Shown here in pieces: positions 33,701-48,000 of a DNA stretch of 64,000 nt. A model generated the notes under the pieces. That model was not told the DNA's origin. It saw nothing but the letters and a program-made list of their open reading frames with translations, and did no database searches. Source of the stretch: Dipylidium caninum (Eukaryota; Platyhelminthes; Cestoda; Cyclophyllidea; Dipylidiidae); assembly GCA_017562135.1 (NCBI GenBank), contig QEYB01001046.1:2418001-2482000 (forward strand), in the 5' to 3' direction. A program made the position numbers and the translations under genes. Numbering within the stretch: position 1 is the stretch's first letter; each line of letters opens with the position of its first letter.

Positions 33701-36700
33701 GGAAAGGACTTCATTGTCTACTTGAAACCGGACATTCAATCGGTATGTTATTTTTGTTCACGTCATAATCTCTGTCATGGGAATGAAGCCTGAGCCACCG
33801 GGACATTTCCACTCATGGCGTTCAGGCCCCCCGAGGTACACACTTTATCGATCGTCTGCACAAAGTGTCCCAGTTGAGGCTTTTGGGTCCCCCTGTCTTC
33901 GATCCCCGGTGCCCTCGTTTGCCTTTGCCTTCAGTCTGTCTTCGTTCCACAGATGAGATGCTACACCCGATACGGTTAATTTGATTCGTTTTCGAAAAGT
34001 TGCCTCATAAATTGAACAGAAAGCACCATTTTTTTTCTCTAAGAGCCCATGTGAGCCAAGAAGGTAGTCTGTGTGTGTGTATAAATTGCATTTGAAATGA
34101 GCTTCTTACGTGAGCTATGCACACGATGGAAATCGTAGTGAAACGAGTAGAAAAACCTGTTCTCACTTGCTGTATGTGCCTTTTGCTCGAGCGCGTGTGC
34201 TTGTACGGGATTATAAGTATGGTTGTGCACTAACGCTCGCAGACGCGTTTGTTGTGTGGAGTTGTGCCGGCTCATCGAGAGCGTTCGCGTAGATGGCGCC
34301 CTCGTTAGTGAAGACGCCCGTGGTCTCAGCGCCGGTGACTCACGACAACCATTTCTGTCTGTTTGTACCAGTCAGGTTTCCTACAGTCAGAAGGATCTCA
34401 CGAGTGGTCCGCCACCCAGTTCTGGCAGTGTATTAAATCGTCTTTCATGTGGGAGTATGTCTTCGCCCTACCGACATTGCCACTACTACATCAGTCTGGT
34501 ATTTTTTGAATCATTTCGACAGGTTTGAACTAGTTCTGCTTGATGATGAAACTTACTTCTGATATTTACAATGAGTTGCGTCTGAGGGTAATATTCACCA
34601 GTTGTAATTGTAACGAGTTCATGACAATTCGAGAGCACCCATGATAAAATAGCCTATGATAGTTAGCAACATTTACCGAAATTTTGGGCAACTCAAAAGA
34701 ATCCCTGACCCGCGAGGCCGTAAACGACGAACAATTGGCAAGAAACGCAGACCGTCCTTGTCATTGTTACTCTCGCCGCCAACCATCAAACTCTCGCGTT
34801 GTGGTACTTAGATTGCAACTAATTGTTAACATTTTATTTATAGTTCATCACTCCCTAAAACCCTAAGGAAATCCCATTTATTGCATATTAGCTATCTGCT
34901 TTTTTACAATTGAATGATCTGGGCTACAATACAGGAGATGGCTTACGCTCCCAGATTGGGATGGTTAACTACAGCCCTGCACTCTTGTTAGGGACCAGAT
35001 GTGCAGAAGTCGTCGTTGTCAAAGAAAAACAAAAGTGAGAACCAGAAGAAAAAAGCAGCGACGACAAAATTGAACAAAAAGCTGGTACAGTGTGTGCCCC
35101 CCTTACATCCAATTCACATCTGCTCTAGCAGCAGTAACACCAGCCGCAGTCATTTTGTCTTGTGCTGATGTTGTTACAAGCGTGATCCACTTCGCCCTTC
35201 TAACCCCCTCGCATGTTTTCCCTGTTTTTCTTTCTCATTGTCTTGCATTCAAGTTCGTTTCATCAACAATCGCTGTTGATAGATCTCGGACGTTGATTCT
35301 TCTTGTATGGGATTTTAGGCTAAGCCGAGGATCGTCACATTTCGCTGTGACACGAAAGCCGCTGCCCTTGCTCTCTGGAAGTGGACAGTCGATCGTCAAA
35401 GTTTCTTTACGTGAGTATTTCTTTTAGTTATAAACAGTAAATGAGTCCGGAGGGCTTTGTGTATTCGTTCTGGTGGACGTTTAATGCTTTTATCTCACTT
35501 TCCTGTTCATTATGCTTTTCTGTCCATACTCTATGGTAAGGATTGATAAAGTTCGGCACTTTTCCCATGACATCATTTAATCGGTTTCGAATTTACCCTT
35601 AAACATGGCTTTTGTTCGAGGAATTGCAGTATAGATGTGCGGTACGATTCAAAATTGACCTTTACTTTCTTCATCATGACACAGTCACTTGATCGCATTC
35701 ATCTCCATTGGTGTGTGCATTGACATTCACAAAACTGACAAGCACTGTTTGCCAACTTTGGTCTCAATGTATCCCATGTTAATTTACTTCTAATTTCGCC
35801 TCTACATTCAAAGTTGTTCATGTAAATAACTTAAACTGTTAAATGTGCTGCGTGGAGATGCAGACCTCTTTAGATGGTGCTGTGCTCTTAGATTTCATGC
35901 GTATACGACGTATGTGTATATTTATGCGTCCTGTGCAAAGTAGTCACGCTACGTGGCGTAATTAATTCAGCGTGTACACACAGGCTTAATAACCTGCACG
36001 ATGGTGATGCAGTGGGGGTCTGAGTTTGCGAGAGACATCCGGCAGTTAAGGATAGAAGGTAAAGATGTCAATGCCACTGTAAATGTAGAGAAGTAAGTTG
36101 GTTCCTCTCGTCTGAGGCCCAGACAACTCGGTGGGGTTGCTCAAGCAACTCTTGGTGCTAAGAGTTGAGTATTAAAATTTTTCGACGCTCTTGAACGAAT
36201 ATAATGTTTATACCAGATGGCTTCTTTACTCTTGACTTCTCTGCAGATTACGACAGGCTAGCGAAGCGAAAATCACGAAAACCACAAACAGCATCTTTCG
36301 CAGAAGTCACTCATACCGGTTTATGTGAGTCCTCTGCTTTCAAAATTTAGCTTCTATTATTTACATGACGATTTGAAAACGGGTGTGTTGCCTTTTTCTT
36401 TTAGTGGTAAATCTCAAATGGAACTGAAATCGTTAACTAATTCCGCCGAATCACTTCCCCAACCGTCCTTTGTGAGGTTCGTCTCAATTGGTCTTAGGGT
36501 TTTACCCCATGCTCCCATCAATTTCCTCATTTTGTGCATCTTTGGCAACGGTCTGGCTTAATTTGAGCTTTTGTGCCATTTCTTAATCTCTTTTTTCAAT
36601 CCCAAATTGCTGGAATCCGTACACTCTTTCCAGTCTGTGCGAATTGCAGGTTACCTTTTTCTTGGACACCCGGGGCATTGCATAGAAGCATAATTTCAAC

Positions 36701-39700
36701 AGTGACCTCTTTCTGTTGTTCGTAATAATTGTGACCGGCTTTACCACTAACTAAATCTGCTCGAACTACGTGTACCCGTGTCATAATCACTCAGTGCGTG
36801 CTCCTGTCACGGTCCGGCCCCTGCGTCGTGGCGGGTGTACATACCTTTTCCGCCAACTTTCTTGTCTCTTGCTTCCACTGCCAGGACATATCGAATGAAC
36901 CGCTAAGCCATTCCTCTTAATTTGTGCATCCGTCATTCATAGTCTGCATTTTCCAGCCATAATTATGGGATAGCAATTATTATGAGTAGCAATGTCTAGT
37001 AAGAATATTCTGCCCTTTCGCCCAACAGAGTCTCGAGCCTGCGTCGTCCGAGGGGTCACGAGGGCGACTTCGACCCCCTCGCCGCCCGGGCCACACTTCC
37101 TGCGCGTGTTCGCACGGCTGAGCCCAGCGCTTTTCCCATGGGTGATCCTGCCAAACGACGTAGGAACGTGTTTACCGTTTACGCTTTGTTCTGCCTCACT
37201 TTTGCCTCGTTAGGCACTGGGCTAGATATCTTGACCAATTTCGTGCTAAAAATATTCCGAATTAAAATATCCACCTGCACTACCTGGACTATTTCAGCAT
37301 AAGAAAGTTATTACAACTTCTCAAAACCTGATATTATTTCGACTAGGAGGATGTGGGCCACTTAGACTAATCTTCCCCCTTTCAGCACCAATCTTGCAGT
37401 CTACGGGGGAGGAGGTGGAAGACTTGGCCAATTCCAAACAGAGTCAGTTCCCCTATTCGCTTCACTATTTCTTGACACTACGTAACCTTTTGTTATCATT
37501 GCATTAAGGATTCTATGTTTAGTCAAAAGTAATAGGGAAGACCGCTCTTCGGTGTCCTAACCCTTACTCTTTCGGTTTTCAGTGGACCTTTCCGAAGAGA
37601 GTCGGAATCCCTCGCCACCTTGTTAGTTCATCTCACAAGCTCTCACACCCAAAATGGACACTTCATATGCTTTGAGCCTTTTTCAACTGCCACAGAATGT
37701 TAATTAGCTACTTTGTGTTTTTGAATCTTTAAACTCTCATTAGATTGCATTCCTCACTTGCCTTTTAGCCATCGTCTCAACGGCAACGGAACAGACTTCA
37801 GCACCCGCTGCCAATCACGGGTTGGTTGTTTTGCCTACCTTACGTCGCTTAATGTTGTTCGTTGTTTTCGTTATCCAGTTTTTTTGACTGCATGCGTGTG
37901 GCTTCACATGTTGACTGCTGGTCATCTGGCTGTTCAATTTGTTCGTTGCAGTTACCAACCTAGGAATTAGTGTACTGATAAATATTTATTGCTCTTTGCT
38001 ATTCATAAAGCGCTTGGCAGGTGTATATTTTGCCTGTAATTTGCTCCTTATGTGCAATATTTAAAATGCTTTATTTTCTTGTTGCGTGGTCGTTGTTTCT
38101 CGTGTGTAATTTTCCTCACAACCTTGGGAACACTTATTCCCCGAGTTAAGTCCGATTTATTGGTTGGAATCAAAAAGTTTTCACCGAAATACGTTCGTAA
38201 TTCTGCTTATAAAATTTTTGTTCCTCGAGGTGATGTCCTAACAGCGTTTCATGGTGTTGCAAAATTTCTAACTAATGCTGGTCCGTTGACTGTATTGTGG
38301 ACCCAGATTATGGCGCATAGATTGTGAATTACAAAGGTCACTTGTTTATTAGACCAAGCATGTAGCCATCCTTATCATGACACCATGGAAAACGTTTTCA
38401 ACTGGGGTGAATAGGTCACACTCGAGACAAAAAGACATTATTATAACTGTCCTGGCTCCTTACTCTTGGAAAGTAATAATGAGTGCGTGTGACAATGTAC
38501 CTCCCAATCTAGGTCGGGTATCGTGTCATTGCTGAGCTACCTTGTGACCTCGTAAGTTCCGTGTTTATTGGCTGGCAGCATGCCAACATCCTACTTGCTT
38601 TTGCATGAGCCTCAAATCCCAGAAATTCGGTTTGAGTCGGTGTGCAGGCTGAGGCTTGTACGGGTAGCAGTAGCAGCAATAGTAGAAACCGGAGCCGGCG
38701 TGGCTGACAAAAAAATTCTCAAGCCCCAAGGCGACCAATGCGTCAAGCCCACGTAGCGACCAACACCGCGGCCCCATTGGTTGGTGCGCGGTAGATTCGC
38801 GTAAATCAATGCTCCTCGTGTTGCATTTGCGTGCGCGCGTTTGTGCGGTGGTGCGAAGCGCGTGCGTACGTACGTGCACGCGCATGCGCGCGCACGAACC
38901 TCCGCCCCGCCTTCTCCGCCTCCGACGTGGCTTCTCTTCGCCTCGTTTTTGCCACGCGGTTAGGCATCTCCTTTGCGCGAGCGGCCACGTTTGATTCCTT
39001 TTTCCTCTCGTTGAAGAGAATTTGGTCGGAAACACTGTTCTGCGGGAGCACAATGGACTAACGATGATACGGATAGTAAATCCACTGCATTTGGGCTGTA
39101 CTGACTGTAATACGAGTAGGGGAATGAGTCGATAAATCGGAGGGACGTGATTTATTTCGTAAACAGGTCTACTACTTTGTGATTTTGTAATGTTTGAGAG
39201 CTATGGGCACTAGACAGCCTTGATTTGTTGAGAAATTCCTTTCCACAACTCTTAAAGTACTTGATTATCATCTGGCATACTGTCTATTTCTTCTTCAAGT
39301 GGAGGTCGAATCTGGTTTTGGATATTACAATCACGAAATTTTATTTTAATTTGCACGGCTAAGGTGTTGAATATGTGCTTTGAAACTCCTCAAGGGTGTG
39401 GTTGTTTTTCCCACTCCTTTTTTTATTCGGCGACGCAACAGTTAAGACGCCAGTCGGTAGGGCAACGCCCACTTTTCACTTAATTTATTGTTAGATTTGC
39501 AATTATACTGGATTTCTAGATATACCGACCTCTGTGTAGCACCTTTTGTGTCCTGAAGAGTGTCGCTTTTTAGGATTTGTTTATAGGAATGCTTGTTGTG
39601 ACTGTTTTTCTAAAATTGTATCGACAAAAACGCTCTGTGAATGTCTTGAACAAAGTGAATTACGCGGTTAACAACTACTGGGAATGGAAGCGTCGCTCCT

Positions 39701-41427
39701 CTCTATTCTGCACCCTTGACGCTACGCATGTCACCATCGCCACGGTCCTGCACCAACTCTGATTTCCTTTTACTTGTCCAGAATCATGAATATCGCCGAC
39801 GACTTGGCAGCGGCACCCGGCTCGGAGGCTAACACACCGATAAAAGGCAGCGAAGTGTCCGATTCAGTCACAGTGGTGCCTGTATCGGCGAATATCGTCG
39901 CCACCTCTCTTCCTTGTTCCGCTGACGATGATGAGGTGGGTGTTTCGTCTCCCCTTCGCCCCCCCTCCCCCATCAATTTGTCTACTTTTATATTTCATGC
40001 CTGCGCGATCAAGTTTTGGATTCTCATGAAACGCTTTGTTTGCCAAAGAACCCAGTTAATCTTGAAATCCTTTTGTGTAGACTTTTTGTGTCTTTATGGT
40101 TTGACCTCTGAGCCGCGTTTTTTTGTGCAAGTGTCCTTGTAACCCCGACCTATTTTGTTGAAAGGTGTTAATCTGTACTTCTTATGGCTAGTCATGATTT
40201 TTTGAGAGTTTTAAATGTTGGTAAAGGCTTTTAAGTCTAAAAGAATCTCATTTTCTGTTTCATATAACGCTCATCTGCCTCGAGTTGTCAGTTGCTGGGT
40301 TTCGCGGATAGGCAAATTCAAAAGCAATCTAATCCAACATAAATAAAAGTTTTCATCTATTTCTGCCTCTCTGAAGTGATGGAGCTCCAAAACTCTTATT
40401 TGAGGTCTCCTGATCTCATGTAAAGCGCAAAATTTCTCGTAGATATTATATTCTATTGAATTTTGGTTTAGATCATGGAGCATTTGAAATGTCCAGTTTT
40501 TTGATAATCATCAGTGCTGATTAACTCGACTGCTGCAATGCGTTCAGTACGTTCAGTCGCCATTAAATGAATTTACTAGACTTTGGCATTTTCAAATGGA
40601 CTGGTTTTTCCCAATTTCCCAACTGCTCCAGTCGTAACGCCTCGAGACCTTAATTATGTTTCCCTTATTGCGTGGGGTCTTTGCGGTTTTTTGTTGGCGC
40701 AATTTTTATTCCATTTGAGGCTTCGGCCCTTTTGCCCCGACATCCACTTATTATTTCTGAAATTAAAGCGCTTAGATTGGGTCCACCGGGGATAGGCTTA
40801 GCGGGCTATGTTATGGTGTGAAGAGATTAAAAATATTTTTACGTATTCAGCATGTGCTTTTCCTCGTCGTTGGGGGACGATAATTCTGGGTTGAGTTTGC
40901 TTCTTATACTTTTATTCTCCAAAAATTAGCATCAAAGTTTGTCTCTCACCTCTTAGTCCACTGCACACCTACGCCACCGAGCGAACCACACAAACAAACC
41001 GGCCGCACGCGATTCAGAGTGCCTGCGCGCGGTAAAGGAGATTGATAATGTCATAGACTCCGTGCATAACGCGAACGGCCGTCAGAATCCGCTACCAGCC
41101 TCGACACTACCCAACGGCGAAGTTGCCTCACATGAGTCCAAATCTCCCATCGCCGTCATCGCTACAGGTGCCACGGCCGCCTGCTCCGAGTCCTGTTCCA
41201 ACAGCACCCTTATCTACGCCCTGGAGGCTGCCGCAGTTCTGGGCATCGTTTGTTTCGGTGTAGTCATAGCTGCCCTCGAGACCCGTCCGCTTGCCTCGGA
41301 ACTCGGCCGACAGAGTGACTTCTGGACGGACCTTGCGATGCAGCTGCGGGGCCAGCCACTTGTCTCATCCTTCAATGAATACATATATGCGCCCCTCCGC
41401 AGTTTCTTCATCGGTGGGGGTCACTAG
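30731..41427 (+). CDS. FRMD3/FRMD5-like FERM-domain protein with C-terminal membrane segment (18 exons)
   Basis: A band-4.1-type protein tying the cell membrane to the cytoskeleton; FRMD5 acts at cell junctions. Exons: 30731-30913, 30945-31052, 31089-31213, 31372-31469, 31540-31699, 31762-31849, 31933-32153, 33673-33742, 34992-35084, 35319-35410, 36247-36324, 36405-36476, 37029-37159, 37386-37442, 37583-37621, 37769-37820, 39782-39935 and 40957-41427. All phases agree, giving 763 residues. FERM lobe F1 has VCDELGGIIERDYFGLRY, F2 has YLLYLQIRRDLVQGRLLC and LPTYGVDPFP, F3 has VYLGLRHTGL and ALWKWTVDRQSFFT. F3 is interrupted by two extra stretches (about 260-300 and the lysine-rich 352-382). The tail carries a membrane segment (about 692-715), then FNEYIYAPLRSFF, matching the end of FRMD5. 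The junction of exons 12 and 13 (GTTCGT donor) is the least sure. The short tail exons 13-16 rest mainly on phase. Confidence 0.85.
38858..38896. repeat. 39-base perfect alternating purine-pyrimidine tract (Z-DNA-prone)
   Basis: Every base alternates purine and pyrimidine, mostly as GC, GT and AC steps, with inner palindromes such as GCGCATGCGC and CGTACGTACG. It lies in intron 16 of the FRMD gene within a local G+C-rich patch (38,640-38,960). Confidence 0.85.
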
Positions 41428-42077
41428 ATGATTCCTTTCATCAACGCCTACATCTCTTTCCTCCCCATTATTTCCACTTTTTCACCTCCAATTTTGACTC
41501 CCTACCAGCCTCCTATGTACGTATGTGTGTGAGTTTTCTTCTCGTAACTTTTCCTCAGCTTTTGCGTCATTTGCCATTTTCACCCATGCCACATCATCGC
41601 CATTATAAGCATACTAATTTTTTTTCGATTTTCCCGCTCACTAATTCACTTACGTGCTCCACGCGTATTGTTCGGCACTTCGACCTCATTCATTTTGTAA
41701 TTTTATTTCCGGTTCCCCTCGCCTTACCCGTCTACCCCTCGTTTTGTCCACAAACACACACAAATCGGTGACCAAAAATGTGCTTGTATGCGTGTGTGTT
41801 TTCTTGCCATTTCCTGACTATGAAAAAACCAGAACACGTGGATGAAAGGCCTCAGAATAGTGCGTCGAATGGAGTAAATGCGCCACAACACAAGCGTCAT
41901 CAGCACCGCAAACGCCAACAAAAGACGGTGATTGCCGCTGATTTTCTCACTGTAAAAGTCTTAAACTGCCTGGCGCGTATTGCAAGCAGTCGTACATGTG
42001 CACTTGCATACAAATGACGAAGTAAATTGTGGTGCTCTTGTAATCCGCGCCTTTTTCGGGCATGAGATAATAATGCT

Positions 42078-42083
42078 AATAAA
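42078..42083 (+). promoter_or_regulatory. Polyadenylation signal AATAAA, probably of the FRMD-like gene
   Basis: The AATAAA lies 651 bases after the FRMD stop codon, within a short AT-rich stretch before the sequence turns G+C-rich. Confidence 0.5.
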
Positions 42084-45000
42084 CGGATAAAATTTTGTTT
42101 CATCATCTTCTTCCGTCTCCTTGCGAGAGGCTGGTCGCCTACCGTGAAGTTGGCGGTTGGTTGGCAAAGCCTTGCTTGGGGCTGCTTTTCGCGAATTGCG
42201 CCACCCCCACGAGGGTGTCGCGCCTTGCCTCATCGTTGCACCCGAGGTTCGCCTACGCTGTCATGCGTTTTGTTTGTCAGTGGGGGCGCGCAGTGGTGGA
42301 CCCTGACAACTTGAGCAGTTGAGAGGCAGGCGGAGGACGCAACTTCTCTCAATGATGGCGGGCTAAAAATGTGCTGGGTGTCTCGAGCAAATCGGATTTC
42401 GTACTTCGTCTCTGGCCCGACATTCGGGCATGCGTAGACGCTGTTCGTAATGGCAGGGATCGAGGGAGCACGTCAAGACTGCGCGCTAGTAGATGCCGAA
42501 AAGACCTTCCTGGGTGTTATGCGCAACCGCAGTCACCTCTGCTCTGCTCCCCCCCCCCCTTCTCTGCTCTGTCCTACATTCCACATTCAACTGTGCAACG
42601 CCTCTTGTGTGGCCCCCGTTCCGTTCCACACGCCCGAGTACAAGTGACCGGCCCTCGGGTCGGGTGTTCTTCCCGCGACGGAGCGTCGTGACGCCAGGAG
42701 GAGGACACCCGCTGAGCCTGCGGAGTTGGGGGTCTTCTGCTCTGCCCACTTTATTGTGCGGACAAGCCACTCTTAGCCATATTCTCGTCTAATACTCTTG
42801 TTTGACAGTCTTTACTTTGAGGCCCAAGAGCGGTCTCCTCACTCTTGTGGCCAAGTGAGCGACATAATGAAAATTGCTTGTCAGGTGATTTCAAGAAGGA
42901 TCACTGTAAAATGGCGCAAAGGCTAAGATTGTTTGTGGCACTCCTCAATGATTTTTCAAAGTCGTAGGTCTTTGATCGTTTTCTTGGTTAGAAAATCCCC
43001 GCAACTGTTTGACTTCAGGCTTCTGAGCTCGACTTGTCTCTTCGATCGAAATGATCTGTCGGCGGTAATTTTTCCACGCCGTTGCCAAGAATTCCGCCCC
43101 GCTAGGACTAGAGGAAACTCTCGAGCGCTTGTCCTTCGTCGGAAGGTGAAGGGAGGGCGGGACGTCCATGCGAGCTCCAACTTCTGTGCTTATAATTATG
43201 CACCTTCGCTCTACCCGCCAAGTCAACCAGCACCCAACCTGAAATCAGCCACGCCGCGCTTTTCTGCCCTCGAAATTCCACTGATCCCGGATTGAAGGTC
43301 GTCGTAAATACGACTTATGTCCCGTTATGTGGCAATGCATGCAACCGGAGGGATCCGTCCCCTCCGAGATGAACAACGCCCACCTGCGTTTGCGCTCCCT
43401 TTGTTAGCGCACGCCTCCGCCATAAACTATTCCCCGCGCTTCAGGCCGATCAGTTCTTTGCGTGGTCGCGCTCCATGGGCAGCAGCCCATCGGCCCGAGT
43501 TGGCCACAGCCGCGATGTCTGTGCCTCGTCTTTACGGCATCGGGCGGACCAAATCGCATCCTTCTGCTTGCCGGTCGCCTTCACGCGGCAGTTCACGCTA
43601 GGAGTGCTGGAAGCACTCGTGGTGCCTGAGGGCGACGTAAAAGCCAACTAAACCCTTCCATTACGCCTCTCAGTGGCGTACAAACGCTTTCGAGGTTTTG
43701 ATTTTTCTCACTTCTCCACTTTCTGACGCGACTTATGGAAAGAATTAAAGATCGCCGACAAATGCTCAAATACTAAGAAGCTGACGGAACAAGGTCTTCA
43801 CGGCCCCGTCTCCGCCACTTCCGACCGGAATGCGTGACGAGACTTTGTTTCGCCTTTGAGAGTCATTTCGTCAAATTCGCTCATTCAGTAATAAAGGAAA
43901 GGTAGTGGCTGGCGCAACCGCCTTCTGGTCAAAATCGCGGACGCAACTGATGAGGCGGTCCGAACTTCCTGCTGACTTGCGGATTCTCTGCAATCCTGTG
44001 GCAGCACCAGCCTCCGAATGCCCAAGAATTAATTTTGGAAGCCCCAAAAGTTTAAAACTCCTTACACACTCATTTGTGTACTGCTGCCATAATTTTAAAC
44101 TCCAGCCACCTCACAACCCGCCAGGCCGGCGTGTTCTTTCCGTCCCTGACGAAACACTCGCATCACTAAACTACGGCGTTGTGGCGGTAGAGAGGCAGAT
44201 TTATCGCCTGTGTCGAGGCGCCACGACACGAGGGATGGGACCTTCTCTCCGCGCGCCCACGGGTGCAAGTTTGCCGCGAGGCGCAGGGTGCCCAACAAAA
44301 GGACGTTTTAACCGTTTCCCCGTCGGTTGCGTCTGCACCGCCTGCCATGGTGGCGGCGACGCTGAAGCGCCGAGAGAAACACCGCGAGCACTTCTAGCGC
44401 CACTTGAGTGCGCGCCGAGACACAATGCAAAGGTCGTTTTCAAAGTGGTCCTCCTTCAAAGGGCCGCTAATAGGGCCGGTCAGTGTGATTAACACTTTGT
44501 GAGATTTCGGGGGAGAAATCGCTTCCTCGCCGAACCAAAGTGGCATTTAAAAGTAAAAAGCAGTTCCACTGCTGCCGAAGCTTCACGCAGTTTTTCTCAG
44601 TCCAGACGGCTGGTGCAACAGGCTGGGGGCTGAGACCTTCACGGATGGTTGTGTGATTTGTTGCACCGCCGAAAGAGGCCTCGCGTTGCCTCGACCAGGT
44701 CCAGACAAGGGGCCCCTAATCTGTCCCAATTGTCATAATTACCCGAATAACGGTGAAAGACCCTTCACATCAGGTGGTGGCTACTCAATAAAAAGTTAAC
44801 ATCACAGAGATCGGAGGAATTCATAAAATAAACTGGGCTATAAAGCATTGCATAAAAGACACGTGCCTCTTCGCTAAAGCCTCGGGAGCCCTCAACTTTT
44901 GGTTTTAAAGCGATAACGACTCTCGCCGACCTCCCTGCCGCTGCCTTAACGACGCGGGGTGCTCGTAATGCCCTCGTGCACCACACGCTCCGCTGTGCCT

Positions 45001-48000
45001 TTTGTGGTCCGAAGTCATTTTCGTGGCAGGGCTACTCTCTTCCTCTCTCCTTGACTGCGGCCGGCCCCTCAGCTGGCAACCACCGCATCCGCCTCTTCTG
45101 CCGGTCTCTCAACCGCCCCTGTTGACCAACTAAGCAGACACGTAACATAAGCTTTAAATGAAGCTGATTTGGAGAAAGCGTCAGTAACTAGGCACCAGCC
45201 TGCGGTGCTCTTGAAACTCAAAAGAACACATCGGTTTTGCCGTGGTGACGAACACGACGAGCTTTGGAACGGCAGAAGATGCTCAATTTTCCCTGGACCC
45301 AATCATACACGCCACAAAGTCTAAGCACTCTTCCTGGTCAGTGAAGAAATCTTCGCTTCAAGCAACTGCAGCTTCCAATGGATGAGGTAGTTCGAAGGAA
45401 GAGCTTAGGTGGACCCACTTAACAAACTGTCAAGATGTCACCTCTTCACAAGATCTAGCAAGCCCTTTATTCCCCAGTAAGTGACAGAATTTCTCATCCG
45501 ATGTATGAAGGGAAGGGGACACTTTGCTTACGTTAATTCATCGTCACTGGATGTGTAGGGATGTTTGCTGTCCTGCGCACTCGGTTTCTCCCAGAATGTT
45601 GTTCTGTATTTCCTGCTTACCTTAGCTTTTCAACATCCTCGAGCTTCATGCAAGCCTGCTCCTTCTACTGCCACCTGAGCAAGTGGCTACCACCACGCTA
45701 CAAGCTAACAAAGGCATCTGCAACCGGTAATTTTATGCTCAGGTTAAAGTATTGAAGCTTGACCAAACTCTAAGGGGAGGGGGCGGGCAGAGGGAAGTGT
45801 TTATTTGGCCGCTTACTGCACTGAGGCGATGTAGCGGTATGGGCTAACAGAGTAGCCATTTGTATCGGAAACGCCGCACGGTCATGCGAGGGCGATTCCT
45901 TCGAGAGAAGCCGCCTCGGCGCTGCCAAGCGGTAATACACACACGAAGCAACTTGAGTCCACCCGAACACCCGGGGTTTGGCGGACGAACCACGTCTCCT
46001 CCGCGTGGACGAATAATTGGTCATGCAGTTGGTGCCACACCACTAAACTTCATCTTTTTCTCATTTAAATGTTCCCTACACTTCTTTACACTTTTTTCCA
46101 AATCGGCGCATTTCGGTGTGGAGTCCAAATTCCGGTCACTGTCATTCTGAGGGGGAGGCGGAAGTGTGGGGCTACTTTTGGATCGCGGAAGACACGGACC
46201 ATAGGCAGTGGCTAGTAACACCAGCTCCTCGACTTTGCGCTGAAAAGTTTAGGCTGTGCACAGTCCCTTCCCGATTCGAAGTAGCGCGAGAAAAAGAGGC
46301 CCTCAAGGTGGGTCATCACTCAAACAAAGGGGCGATGATCATGAACAGCTATCGCCGAAGTGTAGAATAAAATCCTCGAGGTCATGTGGGCTCTGAAGGC
46401 GTGCGTTGATGAAGCTCGGGGAGCCGGAAGCGAGGAATGCGCCTCATTAGGAGCCGAGGACGCGCTCTTGGCCGTAACGGTGATCGGCATGACGCTGCGC
46501 TCTTCAAATTAATTGAGTCGTTTAGCTGACTGCGTCAACCTGGTGGCGCATCAGTCGCGAGTGCCAACGGGGCGAGTGATGTCATTGTTACCGCCCGCTA
46601 AATTGTTACTCTTCTTGATGGTACTACGTGTTGATTAAGAAGTATTTGCCTGCTCGAGGACTTTAATTTATGGGGGAGAGGCTCAAATACTGCAGTTCTC
46701 GTTGAATGACAGGTATGATGAATTGTTTATTCATTGAATGACCTCAAATAACTGGTATCAAGGTTGTTACCGCCAATAAGTGACCTACAAAACATGTTCT
46801 ACTCCCAAACGTTAGTAGGATTTTGTATTTTCCCATTTTTGCGGCAAATGTGAGCACTAAATGAGGAGATGCTACTAATTTGAGGAAGTTAGTAGAATAA
46901 TGCAGTCAGTTGTGTGAGAGTAGAAAAACCAAAAGGAAAAATAAAACTAAAACCTCTGTTCACATAGCAACATGGTTGGCTATCTTCTAGTCCACGAGGG
47001 GTTTGAAGAGTGCTTAACGCTGGGGCTCCGACAGATCGAGTCTCGACTAAGTGAGACAAAGGGGAGCGCGAGAGGGCGTATCACGCAAGCCTTCCATTTG
47101 TTTGGCTTAACCGAACACGAAGCATCCAGTCAATTCACGCGTCCCAGCCCTCTCATCAGCAGTGTTTGACTATCGCCCGTTTCTTGTCAGCGGGACAAGT
47201 GAGAGATGCGTGAAAAAGCGTTTTTTGTCGCAAACCGACAACGATTTCCGACGATAAGCCCACGAGCTCTGAGCGCCCACTGAGGACATGCGTACGAGAC
47301 CTTGACTCCACCGTCACGCACCACTAGGCGTCCACTTGACGGCACTCAGTGCGGAGCAAATGTTCTCTCAACTAAGGCCTACTAAGACCAGAGTGCAGGC
47401 TGGCCGGAAAGCCCTTTGACCGTAGCACCCAGAGGATCTTGGTCTCACTTCGGGGCCTCATTTAGCCCATCGCCTCCAGTATGACAGTAGCCTGCCTCAG
47501 AGGAAAGTCGGCCAGAGCCCATCAGCCTCCACACCGACTAAATTAAAGGTAAAGCAGAAGTCTCCCTCCCGCAGCCGACCTCATCTCACAGGGGGACAAG
47601 CAGGCTCCTCCTTTAGTGGCACCGCAGTAATACTACACTGGCAACTATGAAACGGACGTTGAATTAAATAAAATACAACCATGAAAAAATTTTCCCAAAT
47701 AATTAAGAGAAATACCTTTAAAAATTGTGAATAAAATTAATGAGCTCGCGTTGTAACATACCCCCCTCAGTTCGAGTTGGGCCCAAACCAAACAAAAACG
47801 CCTGTTTCATAGTTTCCACCCTGAAAGTAATGAAATTTAAAAATCAGTCCTTATACTTATAATACTTATAGTCAGAGTACCGGGGATATACGAAGCATCG
47901 CGGTGGCAGATTCCCTGCGAAGTCGTGGCAATTAAACTGCGGTGTAATTACAAGGACAATCTCACGTCACATAGGTGGCACGCAGAAGTGTGCATCAGCT

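Noticed and set aside
43905..44492. 195-codon plus-strand open frame in the G+C-rich region
   Set aside because: No motif, low-complexity composition, and frames of similar size overlap it on the other strand; G+C-rich DNA gives such frames by chance.
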